This document shows, one piece after another, positions 16,077-25,945 of a stretch of 56,896 nt of DNA (the stretch's first letter is position 1; every line of letters starts with the position of its first letter). The translations under genes were made by a program, and so were the position numbers. This stretch comes from an uncultured Lachnospiraceae bacterium (lineage in GTDB: Bacteria; Bacillota; Clostridia; Lachnospirales; Lachnospiraceae). The stretch spans positions 1 to 56,896 of the forward strand of contig CATJBQ010000151.1 of NCBI GenBank assembly GCA_949738465.1, written 5' to 3'. The notes beneath the pieces were generated by a model. That model was not told where the DNA came from, did not search any database, and saw only the letters and a list, made by a program, of their open reading frames with translations.

Positions 16077-18272
16077 GTGAAGAAGAGACACAGTATTTTT
16101 TATTCGCTGGTGATCGTTTCCGCATTGGTGATCGTCTGCTTCGTTATCTTTTTCTACACAAGAGCGCTGAATCAGACCATCTCCGATAATGTCATCCGCT
16201 CCATCAGCGAGATTGCAGAACATGACAAATCCACCATCCAGTCCTATATTGAAATCTGCTGGGAGGATCTTTCTGAGATCCAGGAGCGTCTTATGCGCAG
16301 CGACTGCCGGACGCTTTCTGAGGTCGGGACGCAGTTAAGCTTAGAGTGCAGTACCAACAACTTTTCCCACCTCTGCCTGGTGGCGGAAAATGGCGCCGTC
16401 TATGCCGATGACAGTATTACATACGTTTCCGGAGATGGAAATGATGGAGAACGCCTGGATTTCTTCTCTGTTTTTGAGGGAAATGCGGACAGGGTGATTA
16501 CACGGTATGATGGCAAAATCTTAGATGGATGGCCCCAGAGCGAAAATATCCTCTACGGGATTCGTCTTTCGGATTTTGAAGTGGAGGGCGTGCGGTTTAT
16601 CGGCATGCTGGGAATCAACGATATTTCCTCCATCCAGGACAAGATGGTGATCGACAGCTTCTTCAAGGACGGGGAGCCCAGGGGGCACAGTGCGCTCATC
16701 GACCGCAACGGCAATTATATTGTCAACATCAACAAGGAGGTTTATCAGAACAAGCAGAATAATCTCTACGAGCACCTGCGGCAGTCCGCCCAGTCCGAGC
16801 TGAATTACCAGGAGCTGGCAGAGCGGCTTGCCAACTCGGAAACCTTCGGGTTTTACCACTCCCATGTGGGGGAAGATTACAAGGAGCTGTTTTATTTTAT
16901 CCCCTTTGCCGAAGGGATCGACCTTTATTTTATCATGTCCGTCAACGAAGCCGTCTTTGCCGAGCAGAGCAGGACCTTTGTGACCATGAGCATTGCCATG
17001 CTGGCGGCCAGTATGACCATCGTCATTGCCATGCTGGCGGTGATGATGCGCTATCAGATCAAAACCATCCGTACCCGGGAGGCGGCCCGCTCCCAGAAGG
17101 AATTTCTCTCCAATATGAGCCATGAGATCCGCACGCCTTTGAACGGTCTGATCGGCATGAATCATCTGATCATGGCCCATATCGACGACGACAGCCAGAG
17201 ATCCCAGATCAAGGAATGGCTGCAAAAATCCCACCGCACCGCCGGTTATCTCCTGTCCCTGGTCAACGATATCCTGGATATGTCAAAGCTGCAGGCCGGC
17301 AAGGTGGATCTGATCCAGGAGCCTTTGTCAGTGGCAGGACTCATGGAAGAGATCGCCGCCATGCAGGCAGATAATATCAAAAGCCGCGGCGTGGATTTTT
17401 CCGTGGAAACAGACCTGACGGAGCCCTATATCGTGGGGGATGCCACCCGTATCAAACAGATTCTGATGAATATTGTGGGCAATGCCGCCAAGTTCACTCC
17501 CAGCGGCAGATTTATCCGCCTTTCTGTCCGCCAGGAGCGGACAGACGATACCCATGTGACCACCATTTACCAGTGTGAGGATGGCGGAATCGGTATTTCC
17601 AGGGAGTACATCGGCAAAATTTTCGACTCCTTCAGCCAGGAACAGAACCGCCCTGCCACCGGGATCAAGGGAACGGGGCTTGGCATGGCCATCAGCAAGC
17701 TCCTGGCTAACGCCATGGGCGGAGACATTACGGTGGAGAGCCAGTTGGAGGTGGGGAGCACCTTCACGGTTACGATCCCTTCTGTCATCGCCACGGATAT
17801 TCCGGATTATCTCAGGGAGGAAGCCTGCGCAGATTCTGATGGCACTGCCCCATGCTCTGGTCAAAAGGACAGGCCGCTAAAAATTCTGGTGGCGGAGGAT
17901 GTGGATCTGAACGCGGAGGTTCTGCTGGAAATTCTGAGCATGGAGGGCTTTGAGACCGCCCATGCCGCAAACGGGCAGGAGGCGCTGGACCTGTTTGCCC
18001 AGTCTGCGGTGGGCGAATTTGATATCATTCTCATGGATATGCAGATGCCGGTGATGGACGGCTGCAGCGCCGCCCGTAAGATCCGGCGTCTGAACCGGCC
18101 GGACGCCTCCTCGGTAACCATCTATGCCTGCACTGCCAATACCTTCCAGGAGGACCGTGCCCTTGCCCTGGAGAGCGGAATGAACGATTTCCTCTCCAAG
18201 CCTGTTGATATCGGCGTCCTGCTCAAAAAACTGATGGCTGGAAAAAATGATACCGGAAACGGCAACGGTTAA
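16077..18272 (+). CDS. Hybrid sensor histidine kinase with C-terminal receiver
   Basis: From a GTG at 16077 (TGAGG ribosome site) the protein has about 731 residues. A membrane segment at residues about 8-28, an extracellular domain of about 270 residues and a second membrane segment near 300-325 come first. HisKA follows with H349 in SNMSHEIRTPLNGL, then HATPase_c with NIVGNAAKFTPSG and GTGLGMAISKLL. A receiver domain has D654 in ILMDMQMPVMDGC. The receiver implies a phosphorelay needing an HPt partner, and the only HPt protein in the window is at 50947-51294. An in-frame ATG at 16044 is an alternative start. It overlaps the convergent SBP gene by four bases at the 3' end. Confidence 0.9.
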   Translation: MKKRHSIFYSLVIVSALVIVCFVIFFYTRALNQTISDNVIRSISEIAEHDKSTIQSYIEICWEDLSEIQERLMRSDCRTLSEVGTQLSLECSTNNFSHLCLVAENGAVYADDSITYVSGDGNDGERLDFFSVFEGNADRVITRYDGKILDGWPQSENILYGIRLSDFEVEGVRFIGMLGINDISSIQDKMVIDSFFKDGEPRGHSALIDRNGNYIVNINKEVYQNKQNNLYEHLRQSAQSELNYQELAERLANSETFGFYHSHVGEDYKELFYFIPFAEGIDLYFIMSVNEAVFAEQSRTFVTMSIAMLAASMTIVIAMLAVMMRYQIKTIRTREAARSQKEFLSNMSHEIRTPLNGLIGMNHLIMAHIDDDSQRSQIKEWLQKSHRTAGYLLSLVNDILDMSKLQAGKVDLIQEPLSVAGLMEEIAAMQADNIKSRGVDFSVETDLTEPYIVGDATRIKQILMNIVGNAAKFTPSGRFIRLSVRQERTDDTHVTTIYQCEDGGIGISREYIGKIFDSFSQEQNRPATGIKGTGLGMAISKLLANAMGGDITVESQLEVGSTFTVTIPSVIATDIPDYLREEACADSDGTAPCSGQKDRPLKILVAEDVDLNAEVLLEILSMEGFETAHAANGQEALDLFAQSAVGEFDIILMDMQMPVMDGCSAARKIRRLNRPDASSVTIYACTANTFQEDRALALESGMNDFLSKPVDIGVLLKKLMAGKNDTGNGNG

Positions 18273-19198
18273 TTTCCTGTCTCTGCTCCGGAGATATCGC
18301 TGCCAAAATATTTTTCCGAAATCCTGCTTAATTCACCGGATTCCCGGATCCTGGCGATGGCGTCGTTGACCGCCGCACGCAGCGTCTCTGTCTCCTCGCC
18401 CTTGCGCATGGGGATCAGCACAGGCGAGGCTTCCTCCGTCAGGGCCGCCACCTTAAGCTCTGCTTCCGGATGGATATTAAAATAATCATAAAAGGACACT
18501 TCTGCATTGAGGGTGGCGTCTACCCGGCCGGAGAGCACCATATCCAGCGTCTGGTCCAGGGTATCCACGCCGGTGGCGGTGGCTCCGTACTCCTCTGCCA
18601 GAATCATGTAGGTGCTGGCAATGCTGTTGGCGGTACTTTTTCCTTCCAGATCTTCGAAGCTCTGAATGTCCTCATTGTCGCTCCGCACCACCAGGGCCGT
18701 GCGGATATAGCCGTAGGGCTCGGAAAAATCATATTTTTTCCGGCGCTCCTCAGTGGGCTCTACACCGTTGATCACCAGGTCGTAGCGGCCGGAGTCCATA
18801 CCTGCAAACCGGCCGTCCCATTCGCCTTCCACAAAAACCGCTTCCACGCCAAGCTCTCTTGCAATGGCCTTTGCCACCTCTACGTCGTAGCCTGCCAGCT
18901 CATCGTTCTCATCGTGGTAGGTCCAGGGCGCCCAGGTTCCTTCCATCGCCACAATCAGTTCTCCCCGCTGCCGGATCGTCTCCAGAAGGTCACTGTTCTC
19001 TCCTGTATCTGCTAAAACGTCGTCGCCGGCCTCCCCGGAGGTATCCGCTCCCTCGTCGGTGCCGGCCTCCTTTGTGTCTTCCTCCACCACATCCGCGCTT
19101 CCGGGACGTTCGGATCTGCCGCTACCGCAGGCTGTACTCGCAAGCAGCGCTGCCGCCAATACAAAGGTCCAGAACGTTTGCAAAAATTTCTTTTTCAT
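18269..19198 (-). CDS. Polar amino acid ABC transporter substrate-binding lipoprotein
   Basis: 309 residues with signal peptide and lipobox STAC (C24), an acidic linker, and an SBP_bac_3 domain: GELIVAMEGTWAPWTYHDE, LAGYDVEVAKAIARELG, GRYDLVINGVEPTEERRKKY. This architecture is typical of cystine, glutamine or other polar amino acid binders; the TWAPW-type pocket start is common in cystine binders. It is the third gene of the permease-ATPase-SBP operon driven from about 21000. Confidence 0.93.
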   Translation of the reverse strand: MKKKFLQTFWTFVLAAALLASTACGSGRSERPGSADVVEEDTKEAGTDEGADTSGEAGDDVLADTGENSDLLETIRQRGELIVAMEGTWAPWTYHDENDELAGYDVEVAKAIARELGVEAVFVEGEWDGRFAGMDSGRYDLVINGVEPTEERRKKYDFSEPYGYIRTALVVRSDNEDIQSFEDLEGKSTANSIASTYMILAEEYGATATGVDTLDQTLDMVLSGRVDATLNAEVSFYDYFNIHPEAELKVAALTEEASPVLIPMRKGEETETLRAAVNDAIARIRESGELSRISEKYFGSDISGAETGN

Positions 19199-19220
19199 TT
19201 TAAATCATCTCCTTTTTCAT

Positions 19221-19958
19221 TCACTCTTCCGAATCCATTCCAAGGAAGGCTCTGGTCCGCGCTTCCCGGGGATTGTTAAAAAATTCACGAGCCGTTCCTG
19301 CTTCCACTACCTGGCCGTGCTCCATAAAGATCACCTGGGAGGACACCTCCCGGGCAAAGCTCATCTCGTGGGTCACCACCAGCATGGTCATGCCCTCCTT
19401 AGCCAGGCTTCGCATAACCTCCAGCACCTCGCCAATCAGCTCCGGATCCAGCGCCGAGGTTGGCTCATCAAAATAAATGATCTCCGGATCGGTGGCCAGC
19501 GCCCTTGCAATGGCCACGCGCTGCTGCTGTCCGCCGGATAACTGGCCGGGATAATAGTCATAGCGTTCGCCCATCCCCACCTTATCCAGCATCCGCCTGC
19601 CGATTTCTTCTGCCTGCTCCTTTTTCATCTTCCGGCCAATCACCAGCCCTTCGGTAACATTCTGCAGAGCCGTCTTATTCTGGAACAGGTTGTAATTCTG
19701 GAAGACGAAGGCGGTCTTTTTCCGGAGCCTGGCAATCTCTTTTTTGCGGATGGCTTCGTAGGAAAACTCCTGTCCGTCAAAGGTGAAGCTGCCGCTGTCC
19801 GCCTTTTCCAGAAAATTAATGCAGCGCAAAAGCGTCGTCTTGCCGGAGCCGCTGGGCCCCAAAATCGCCACCACGTCTCCTTTTTGCACCCGAAGGTCTA
19901 CACCCTTTAATACCTCAAGGCTTCCGAATGATTTTTTGATGTTATGAATCTCTAACAT
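19221..19958 (-). CDS. Amino acid ABC transporter ATP-binding protein
   Basis: A 245-residue nucleotide-binding subunit of the GlnQ/TcyN group: Walker [15 protein letters not shown]-loop [14 protein letters not shown], signature [15 protein letters not shown], Walker [16 protein letters not shown], and H-loop [12 protein letters not shown]. It powers the adjacent permease. Length and all motifs are normal. Confidence 0.95.
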   Translation of the reverse strand: MLEIHNIKKSFGSLEVLKGVDLRVQKGDVVAILGPSGSGKTTLLRCINFLEKADSGSFTFDGQEFSYEAIRKKEIARLRKKTAFVFQNYNLFQNKTALQNVTEGLVIGRKMKKEQAEEIGRRMLDKVGMGERYDYYPGQLSGGQQQRVAIARALATDPEIIYFDEPTSALDPELIGEVLEVMRSLAKEGMTMLVVTHEMSFAREVSSQVIFMEHGQVVEAGTAREFFNNPREARTRAFLGMDSEE

Positions 19959-20006
19959 GTTCTACCTCTTCCTTTTCCTGCCCTTCTGCCAGAACGGTCA
20001 TGCTCC

Positions 20007-20678
20007 TCATCCCTGCCTCTGGTAGCGGTTCAGCCGTTTCTCGCCGATGCTCTGAAGCTTTGTCAGCACCGTACAGAACAGCAGATAAATCAGCCCTACT
20101 TCTATGTAAAGCACCAGCGGCTCATAGGTTCTGGCCACAATCCGCTGGGTGGCCATAAACATTTCCAGCACCGTGATGTTGGCAGCCAGGGAGGTGTCCT
20201 TGGTCATGGCAATCAGGGAGTTGGACAGGGGCGGGAACGCTGTCCTAAGGGCCTGGGGCAGCACAATCCGCCGCATAATCTGCCAGTAGGAAAGCCCCAC
20301 ACAGTAGCCTGCCTCGATCTGTCCGGCCGGGACGGATTCCAGGGCGGACCGCATGGTCTCCGCACAGTATGCCCCTTCGTTAATGGCGAACACAATGACT
20401 GCGCAGGGGAAGGGATCCAGCACCACACCCACGCTGGGCAGGCCGAAAAACATCACGTATAGCTGTACCAGAAGGGGGGTTCCCCGGATCACCCAGATGT
20501 AAAAGCGGCAGATCTGCTTTAAAATTCTGACGTTGGCGAACTGCACCATCGCCACCGCTGTTGCGATCACCATCGCCAGGCAGAAGGAAATCACCGTCAG
20601 CGGGATGGTCATGGTAAGACCGGGCAGCAGAATTTTACTGAAGGAATCCAGGATGATATCGATTACTCTCTGGTCCAT
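20007..20678 (-). CDS. Amino acid ABC transporter permease
   Basis: A 223-residue HisM/TcyL-type permease with five membrane segments; the motif IRGTPLLVQLYVMFFGLP and the EAA-like ESVPAGQIEAGYCVGLSYWQ loop are clear. The ATG has an AGGAAGG ribosome site and lies 16 bases inside the 3' end of the Cys-rich small gene, so translation is coupled. A single permease gene implies a homodimer. Confidence 0.94.
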   Translation of the reverse strand: MDQRVIDIILDSFSKILLPGLTMTIPLTVISFCLAMVIATAVAMVQFANVRILKQICRFYIWVIRGTPLLVQLYVMFFGLPSVGVVLDPFPCAVIVFAINEGAYCAETMRSALESVPAGQIEAGYCVGLSYWQIMRRIVLPQALRTAFPPLSNSLIAMTKDTSLAANITVLEMFMATQRIVARTYEPLVLYIEVGLIYLLFCTVLTKLQSIGEKRLNRYQRQG

Positions 20679-20950
20679 GGCTCTTTTGCCTTCCTTTCCT
20701 CATATCGCTTTTCCTGCCTTTTTTCACATGGCTTTCCGTCCTCCTTTTTGATCTGGTAGGTCAGATAATCCAGGCAGTCGATCATTTTCTGGTCCTCATG
20801 CATCTTGCATACAAGCTGGCAGCGGTGTTTTTTGATCAACTGCTCCAACTGCTTCCGCTCATCCTGGGAAAGGCAGCTACAGCAGCTTGCAATGGTTTTC
20901 TTATCACAGCCTGCGTCCTCCAGGCATTGGATCAATTGTTCTTCCGTCAC
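20663..20950 (-). CDS. Cys-rich small protein preceding the amino acid ABC operon
   Basis: A 95-residue protein from a GTG start at 20950 with a strong GAGGAG site. It has nine cysteines, including CLEDAGC, SCCSC and RCQLVCKMHE, and a basic C-terminal tail (EKRQEKRYEERK). There are no membrane segments. The spacing of Cys pairs could bind metal or form disulfides, but I recognise no named family. It is the first gene of the transcript that encodes the permease, ATPase and binding protein, opposite a LysR regulator. In view of its cysteine content a link to cystine or thiol status is possible but only inferred. Confidence 0.75.
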   Translation of the reverse strand: MTEEQLIQCLEDAGCDKKTIASCCSCLSQDERKQLEQLIKKHRCQLVCKMHEDQKMIDCLDYLTYQIKKEDGKPCEKRQEKRYEERKAKEPWTRE

Positions 20951-20997
20951 GGTTTTCTCCTCTTTTCCCTGCCCTTGGCGGGCTTTTTACCTCTACC

Positions 20998-21026
20998 ATC
21001 ATAAAACATTTTCCCAGCAATAGCAA
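20998..21026 (-). promoter_or_regulatory. Promoter of the Cys-rich protein/amino acid ABC operon
   Basis: On the minus strand TTGCTA (21021-21026), a 17-bp spacer and TATGAT (20998-21003) lie 48 bases upstream of the GTG start. It faces away from the LysR promoter, leaving about 28 bases between the two -35 boxes for regulator binding. Confidence 0.6.
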
Positions 21027-21053
21027 ATACTTCTATTTTATATATTGATATGC

Positions 21054-21082
21054 TTGACAGGCATGGCTGGATTTGTTACGAT
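21054..21082 (+). promoter_or_regulatory. Promoter of the LysR regulator gene
   Basis: A consensus TTGACA (21054-21059), a 17-bp spacer and TACGAT (21077-21082) lie 70 bases before the LysR ATG. Confidence 0.65.
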
Positions 21083-21151
21083 GGATTGAGACTGGCAAGC
21101 CCCATTTGCCGAGCAGCCGATACGATATAAAATCCAAAAGGGGGATATCTT

Positions 21152-22027
21152 ATGGAACTTCGTGTACTGGAATATTTTCTGGCTGTGGCCCGGGAGGAAA
21201 GCATCTCCAAGGCCGCCGAATTCCTCCATCTGACGCAGCCCACCCTGTCCCGACAGCTAAAGGACTTAGAAGATGATCTGGGGAAGCAGCTTTTTTTGCG
21301 TGGCAACCGGAAGATTACCCTCACCGAGGACGGGATGTACCTGCGCAAGCGGGCTGAGGAGATCTTAGACCTGGTGCACCGGACCCAGCATGACCTGATG
21401 CAGTCGGAGGAGCTGGTGGCGGGCGAGGTCACCATCGGCTGCGGGGAGACCGACGCCATGCGCCATGTGGTACAGGCCATCCGCCGTCTTTCCCGGGAGT
21501 ATCCCCAGATCCGCTACTCATTTATCAGCGGCGATTCCAGGAATGTGCTGGAGGAGCTGGACCGCGGCCTGATTGATTTTGGCGTGGTGCTTGGGCAGTT
21601 GAATCTTGAAAAGTATGAGGCCCTGCCCTTTCCGGCAGTGGATACCTGGGGCGTTTTGATTCGTAAGGACGAGCCTCTGGCAAAAAAAGGGTATGTGGAG
21701 GCGGAGGATCTTTGGGAGCTTCCGTTGCTGCTCTCCCGCCAGATTCCCGCAAATGGCCGGATTGCCGACTGGCTGAGACATCCTCTGGATACGCTCCATA
21801 TTGTCGCTTATTACAATCTGATCTACAACGCTTCGATTCTGGTGGAGGAAGGGCTGGGCTGTGCCCTGACCTTGGATAAGCTGATCAATACCGGCGGAGA
21901 CAGCCCTCTGGCCTTTTTACCCCTCCGACCCTCCTTAGACAATGAGCTCCATCTGATCTGGAAGAAATATCAGGTATTTTCCCGAGCCGCCGAGAAATTT
22001 CTGGAGGCGGTGCGGGCTGTGTTTTAA
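21152..22027 (+). CDS. LysR-family transcriptional regulator
   Basis: 291 residues, normal LysR length. The N-terminal winged helix reads MELRVLEYFLAVAREESISK followed by AAEFLHLTQPTLSRQLKDLE, and the effector domain begins at about residue 90 (VTIGCGETDAMRHVVQAI). It is divergent from the Cys-rich protein/amino acid ABC operon with back-to-back promoters, the classic arrangement for a LysR regulator and its target. The inducer is unknown. Confidence 0.9.
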   Translation: MELRVLEYFLAVAREESISKAAEFLHLTQPTLSRQLKDLEDDLGKQLFLRGNRKITLTEDGMYLRKRAEEILDLVHRTQHDLMQSEELVAGEVTIGCGETDAMRHVVQAIRRLSREYPQIRYSFISGDSRNVLEELDRGLIDFGVVLGQLNLEKYEALPFPAVDTWGVLIRKDEPLAKKGYVEAEDLWELPLLLSRQIPANGRIADWLRHPLDTLHIVAYYNLIYNASILVEEGLGCALTLDKLINTGGDSPLAFLPLRPSLDNELHLIWKKYQVFSRAAEKFLEAVRAVF

Positions 22028-22094
22028 TTCCTGGTATGCGAATATGAAATCTCTGATATATTGGCGCGGGCTTGCGGATGTTTATAAAAAACAC

Positions 22095-22124
22095 TTGCAA
22101 AGCCCTGGTTCTTCATGGTATAAT
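22095..22124 (+). promoter_or_regulatory. Promoter of the coiled-coil small gene
   Basis: TTGCAA (22095-22100), an 18-bp spacer and a perfect TATAAT (22119-22124) lie about 85 bases before the 22210 start codon. Confidence 0.6.
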
Positions 22125-22209
22125 CCCATTATCTGAAAAAATATTACGTTTCCGGTGATTTCACACCGTCAATTCCCATCACAAGCAACGACAAAAGGAG
22201 GCTTTACAA

Positions 22210-22479
22210 ATGTGTATGCAGAAAAAAGGAACTGTCCACATGAATGGCAGAAAGACCCCGGATTCCCACCAGCGGCCGTCCCTGATCCCAGCGAGCCAGC
22301 TTCCCTTCTCAGAAGCATTAAAGATTTTGGATCGCAATATGGTACAGTATATGATTGAGCAGCAGCAGGATCAGATCAATCAGCAACGTGGCCAGATTGA
22401 CCAGCAGCGCGACCAGATTGAGGAATTGCAGGCGGAAATTGCCCGGCTGCAAAAACTTGCAGCCGGAAAGGAGCCATAA
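22210..22479 (+). CDS. Small Gln-rich coiled-coil protein
   Basis: An 89-residue protein with an AAAGGAGG ribosome site at the ATG at 22210 (a second ATG at 22240 is possible). Residues 1-35 are basic and polar, and residues about 40-85 form a coiled coil with a 7-residue repeat (QINQQRG, QIDQQRD, QIEELQA) encoded by a 21-bp degenerate DNA repeat. No known family is recognised. It has its own promoter and is convergent with glgP. Confidence 0.65.
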   Translation: MCMQKKGTVHMNGRKTPDSHQRPSLIPASQLPFSEALKILDRNMVQYMIEQQQDQINQQRGQIDQQRDQIEELQAEIARLQKLAAGKEP

Positions 22480-22535
22480 GCAGTCAGATATGCGTCCGGA
22501 AAGAAAAGACCGGTGTACGCCAGTCCTTCCTTGTC

Positions 22536-24800
22536 CTACACATGCCAGATGTCACGGTTATACTCGGCAATGGTCCGGTCGGAGGAGAAGAAGCCGGCTT
22601 TGGCCGTATTGACCAGCATTTTTCCTGCCCAGGAGAGGCGGTCTTCGTAATCGGCCAGCGCTTCCTCCTTCCTGGCGGCATAGCTCTCGTAGTCCAAAAG
22701 CGTCATAAACCAGTCCTTGGAAACCAGCTCTTTGTGCAGGCGCATCAGGTTCTCTTTTTTCCCCACCGCCAGCAGCTCATCGCTGATGATAAAATCCACG
22801 GCCTCCTGAATGTCTTCATTTTCCTCGTAATATTTCTTCGACACGTAGTCGGCTTTCTGGTAATGCCCGATGACCGTGTCGGAGGATTCTCCGAAAATAT
22901 AGATATTATCCTCTCCCACCAGCTCCGCGATCTCCACGTTGGCGCCGTCCATGGTTCCTAAAGTCACGGCTCCGTTTAACATAAACTTCATATTTCCGGT
23001 GCCGGAGGCTTCCTTGGAGGCCAGGGAGATCTGCTCAGAGATATCGCAGGCCGGAATCAGCTTCTCCGCCTTGGTGACATTGTAGTTCTCCACCATCACT
23101 ACCTTTAAATAAGGACTCACTGCCGGGTCGCTGTTAATCACCTGCTGCAGGCAGAGGATCAGATGGATGATATCCTTGGCAATCACGTAAGCCGGCGCGG
23201 CCTTGGCCCCGAAAATCACGGTGATGGGTGTGGCCGGGCGCTTCCCACCCTTAATCTCCAGATACTTATGGATTACATACAGGGCATTTAACTGCTGGCG
23301 CTTATACTCATGGAGCCGCTTGATCTGGATATCGAAAATCGAGTTTTCGTCAATTTCAACGCCCTGGGTTTTCTTAAGGTAATCCGCCAGACAGCGTTTA
23401 TTCTCCTGCTTGATGGCAAGGAGCTTTGTAAGCACCGCCGGATCTTTCGCATAATCCAAAAGCTTTGTAAGCTCCCCGGCGTCTTTTTGCCAGCCGGTAC
23501 CGATCAGCTCATTCAGGTACCCGCAAAGTCCATGGTTGCAGTGCATCAGCCAGCGGCGGAAGGTGATGCCGTTGGTCTTGTTGTTGAATTTTTCCGGATA
23601 GATTTTATAAAAATCATTCAGCTCGTTGTTTTTCAAAATCTCCGTATGGAGATTTGCCACGCCGTTGACGCTGTAGCCATAGTGGATATCCAGGTTGGCC
23701 ATGTGCACCCGGCGGCTTTTATCGATAATGGCAAGGCTCTCCCCGGCAAACTTCTCCTTCACCCGGGTGTCCAGCTCCCGGATAATGGGCATCAACTGGG
23801 GGACCACCTGGTACAGATAGTCCATGGGCCATTTTTCCAGAGCCTCCGCCAGAATGGTATGGTTGGTGTAGGCACAGGTTCTGGACACGAGATCAATGGC
23901 TTTGTCCATGGGGATGCCCTCCTCCATCAGCAGGCGGATCAGCTCCGGAATCACCATACTGGGATGGGTGTCATTGATCTGGATAGCCGCGTATTCCGGC
24001 AGATCGTAGAGATTGCTGCCCCTGGCCCTGCACTCGTCCAGAATCAGCCGCGCCCCGTTGCTCACCATAAAATACTGCTGATAACCCCGAAGCCGCCGTC
24101 CCGCGTCGTCGCTGTCATCGGGATACAGGAATAATGTTAAATTTTTAACAATATCTTCCTTATCGAAGGAAATCCCCTCTCCCACAATGCCCTCGTCCAC
24201 CGTCTCAATGTCGAACAAATGCAGCCGGTTGGTGCGGTTCTCAAATCCGGTCACCAGAATATCATACATCCGGGACTGCACGGTAAAGCCGCCAAACTGG
24301 ATGGGGTAGGTAACCTCCGTCTTATTGAGCCAGCTCTTTTCCTCCAGCCAGGGATTGGGCGTCTCCTTCTGGAGATTGTCCGCAAAGCTCTGTAAAAACA
24401 GCCCGTAATGATAATTGAGGCCGATGCCGTCCCCGGCCATCCCTAAAGTCGCCATGGAGTCCAAAAAGCAGGCTGCCAGCCGGCCCAGGCCGCCATTTCC
24501 CAGGGAGGGTTCCGGTTCCAGCTCCTCGATGCGGGCCAGATCCTTGCCGTACCGGGCCAGGATCTCCCTCACATCCTCATAAATACCTAAGTTAATCAGG
24601 TTGTTGGACAACAGCTTTCCGATCAGGAATTCCGCGGAAATGTAATACACTTTCTTCTTTCCTTCCTGCGTCTCCTTCTCCTTCGCCATATCGTTTACCA
24701 GGGTAAGCAGCGCCTCGTAAAGCTGGCGGTCCGTACAGGCTGCCAGATTATTGCAGCAGATCCGCTCCAGTTTTTCTCTGATCCTTGTATTTTCATTCAT
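22536..24800 (-). CDS. glgP: Glycogen/starch/alpha-glucan phosphorylase
   Basis: 754 residues of GT35. The PLP-binding block [20 protein letters not shown] carries the Schiff-base lysine; the catalytic and phosphate-binding surroundings are visible in [20 protein letters not shown] and [20 protein letters not shown]. It removes glucose-1-phosphate from alpha-1,4-glucans in the cytoplasm. It is somewhat shorter than the 800-840 residues of many bacterial enzymes but shows all core motifs. It stands alone, divergent from an AraC-type regulator, with no other glycogen genes in the window. Confidence 0.96.
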   Translation of the reverse strand: MNENTRIREKLERICCNNLAACTDRQLYEALLTLVNDMAKEKETQEGKKKVYYISAEFLIGKLLSNNLINLGIYEDVREILARYGKDLARIEELEPEPSLGNGGLGRLAACFLDSMATLGMAGDGIGLNYHYGLFLQSFADNLQKETPNPWLEEKSWLNKTEVTYPIQFGGFTVQSRMYDILVTGFENRTNRLHLFDIETVDEGIVGEGISFDKEDIVKNLTLFLYPDDSDDAGRRLRGYQQYFMVSNGARLILDECRARGSNLYDLPEYAAIQINDTHPSMVIPELIRLLMEEGIPMDKAIDLVSRTCAYTNHTILAEALEKWPMDYLYQVVPQLMPIIRELDTRVKEKFAGESLAIIDKSRRVHMANLDIHYGYSVNGVANLHTEILKNNELNDFYKIYPEKFNNKTNGITFRRWLMHCNHGLCGYLNELIGTGWQKDAGELTKLLDYAKDPAVLTKLLAIKQENKRCLADYLKKTQGVEIDENSIFDIQIKRLHEYKRQQLNALYVIHKYLEIKGGKRPATPITVIFGAKAAPAYVIAKDIIHLILCLQQVINSDPAVSPYLKVVMVENYNVTKAEKLIPACDISEQISLASKEASGTGNMKFMLNGAVTLGTMDGANVEIAELVGEDNIYIFGESSDTVIGHYQKADYVSKKYYEENEDIQEAVDFIISDELLAVGKKENLMRLHKELVSKDWFMTLLDYESYAARKEEALADYEDRLSWAGKMLVNTAKAGFFSSDRTIAEYNRDIWHV

Positions 24801-24876
24801 GTCAAAAAGCCTCCTTTATGGATTCCTGTTTTCACTTTTTTATGGCATTATTATATGCATTTTTTTCATTCTTATC

Positions 24877-24906
24877 TTGCAATATCCGGGCAAAATATGA
24901 TACAAT
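24877..24906 (+). promoter_or_regulatory. Promoter of the AraC-type regulator
   Basis: TTGCAA (24877-24882), an 18-bp spacer and TACAAT (24901-24906) in the 169-bp gap between divergent glgP and the regulator gene. Confidence 0.55.
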
Positions 24907-24969
24907 CCTATCAATTATAAGTCCGGCAGACAGCTTCGCAGGCCACGGCGCCGGACAGGGAGGCAGATT

Positions 24970-25881
24970 ATGAACATCCTGACCTACGAAAATATCCAGG
25001 AGCGGAAAACCCACGGAGAACTGATTTTTCCTTTTAATATCTATCCCTGCAGCATCCCGGTGGATTTTGCCTCTGTACCCCTTCACTGGCACAACGACAT
25101 GGAAATTATCTATGTCAAAAAGGGCCGGGGCGTGATCGATCTGGATCTGACGCCCCATCCGGCCCGCGCCGGCGATATTCTGCTGGTTCCGCCAGGACAC
25201 CTCCACGCCATCCGGAGGGACAGCGGCGGTTACATGGAGTACGAAAATATCATTTTCCAGCTTTCCCTTTTGATGAATGCCCAGGCGGATTTCTGCAGTG
25301 CGCATTATTTTGCGCCCCTGCTGCAGGGCCGGATCCCGCTTATGCCCCACGTTACGGCGGACCATCCCCTCCATCCCCGGCTATCCGGCTGCCTGGACGA
25401 GATCGACGCTTTCAGCGCCTTAGGGACTCCTTTGAGCACCCTGGCCATCAAAGCCCGGCTCTTTGACCTGTTCCATCTGCTTTTTTCCTGCCTGGAGGAA
25501 ACGGCCCCTGTCCCGGCTCCAAAGCCTTCCGTAAGATCCCTAGAGCTGGTGAAGCTTTTGCTGAAATACGTGGAGGAGCATTATCAGGAGCGGCTGACCA
25601 TTGAAAAAATGGCCGGCGTCTGCGGCTTCTCCCCGTCCCATTTTATGAAGTTTTTCCGGCAGACCATGGGCGTTTCCTTCATCGGATACCTGAATGATTA
25701 CCGGCTGACCATGGCCGCCCGCCTGCTTCTGGCCTCCACGGACACCATTGTGGCCGTCGCCTCGGAATGCGGCTTTGAGAATCTTTCTTATTTTAACCGG
25801 ATTTTTAAGCGGAAATACAAGGTAACCCCCAGCCAGTACCGCAAAAATTCCCCTGCCATAAATGCTTCTGATTATTATTGA
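24970..25881 (+). CDS. AraC-family regulator with N-terminal cupin domain
   Basis: 303 residues. The cupin sensor domain has PLHWHNDMEIIYVKKGRGVI and AGDILLVPPGHLHAIRRD, with metal/sugar-pocket type histidines. The C-terminal double helix-turn-helix (residues about 200-297) shows IEKMAGVCGFSPSHFMKFFR and VASECGFENLSYFNRIFKRK. Such regulators usually respond to a sugar and activate a neighbouring gene, here probably glgP, which is divergent across 169 bases. Confidence 0.9.
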   Translation: MNILTYENIQERKTHGELIFPFNIYPCSIPVDFASVPLHWHNDMEIIYVKKGRGVIDLDLTPHPARAGDILLVPPGHLHAIRRDSGGYMEYENIIFQLSLLMNAQADFCSAHYFAPLLQGRIPLMPHVTADHPLHPRLSGCLDEIDAFSALGTPLSTLAIKARLFDLFHLLFSCLEETAPVPAPKPSVRSLELVKLLLKYVEEHYQERLTIEKMAGVCGFSPSHFMKFFRQTMGVSFIGYLNDYRLTMAARLLLASTDTIVAVASECGFENLSYFNRIFKRKYKVTPSQYRKNSPAINASDYY

Positions 25882-25906
25882 CAAAATTTTATCAAAGTTG
25901 TAACAT
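25878..25906 (+). promoter_or_regulatory. Promoter of the crotonase gene
   Basis: Consensus TTGACA (25878-25883) overlaps the AraC-type gene's stop; a 17-bp spacer leads to TAACAT (25901-25906), 40 bases before the crotonase ATG. Confidence 0.6.
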
Positions 25907-25945
25907 AAAGGTAACTGAAAAACTCATTTTACAGGAGGTTTTACC

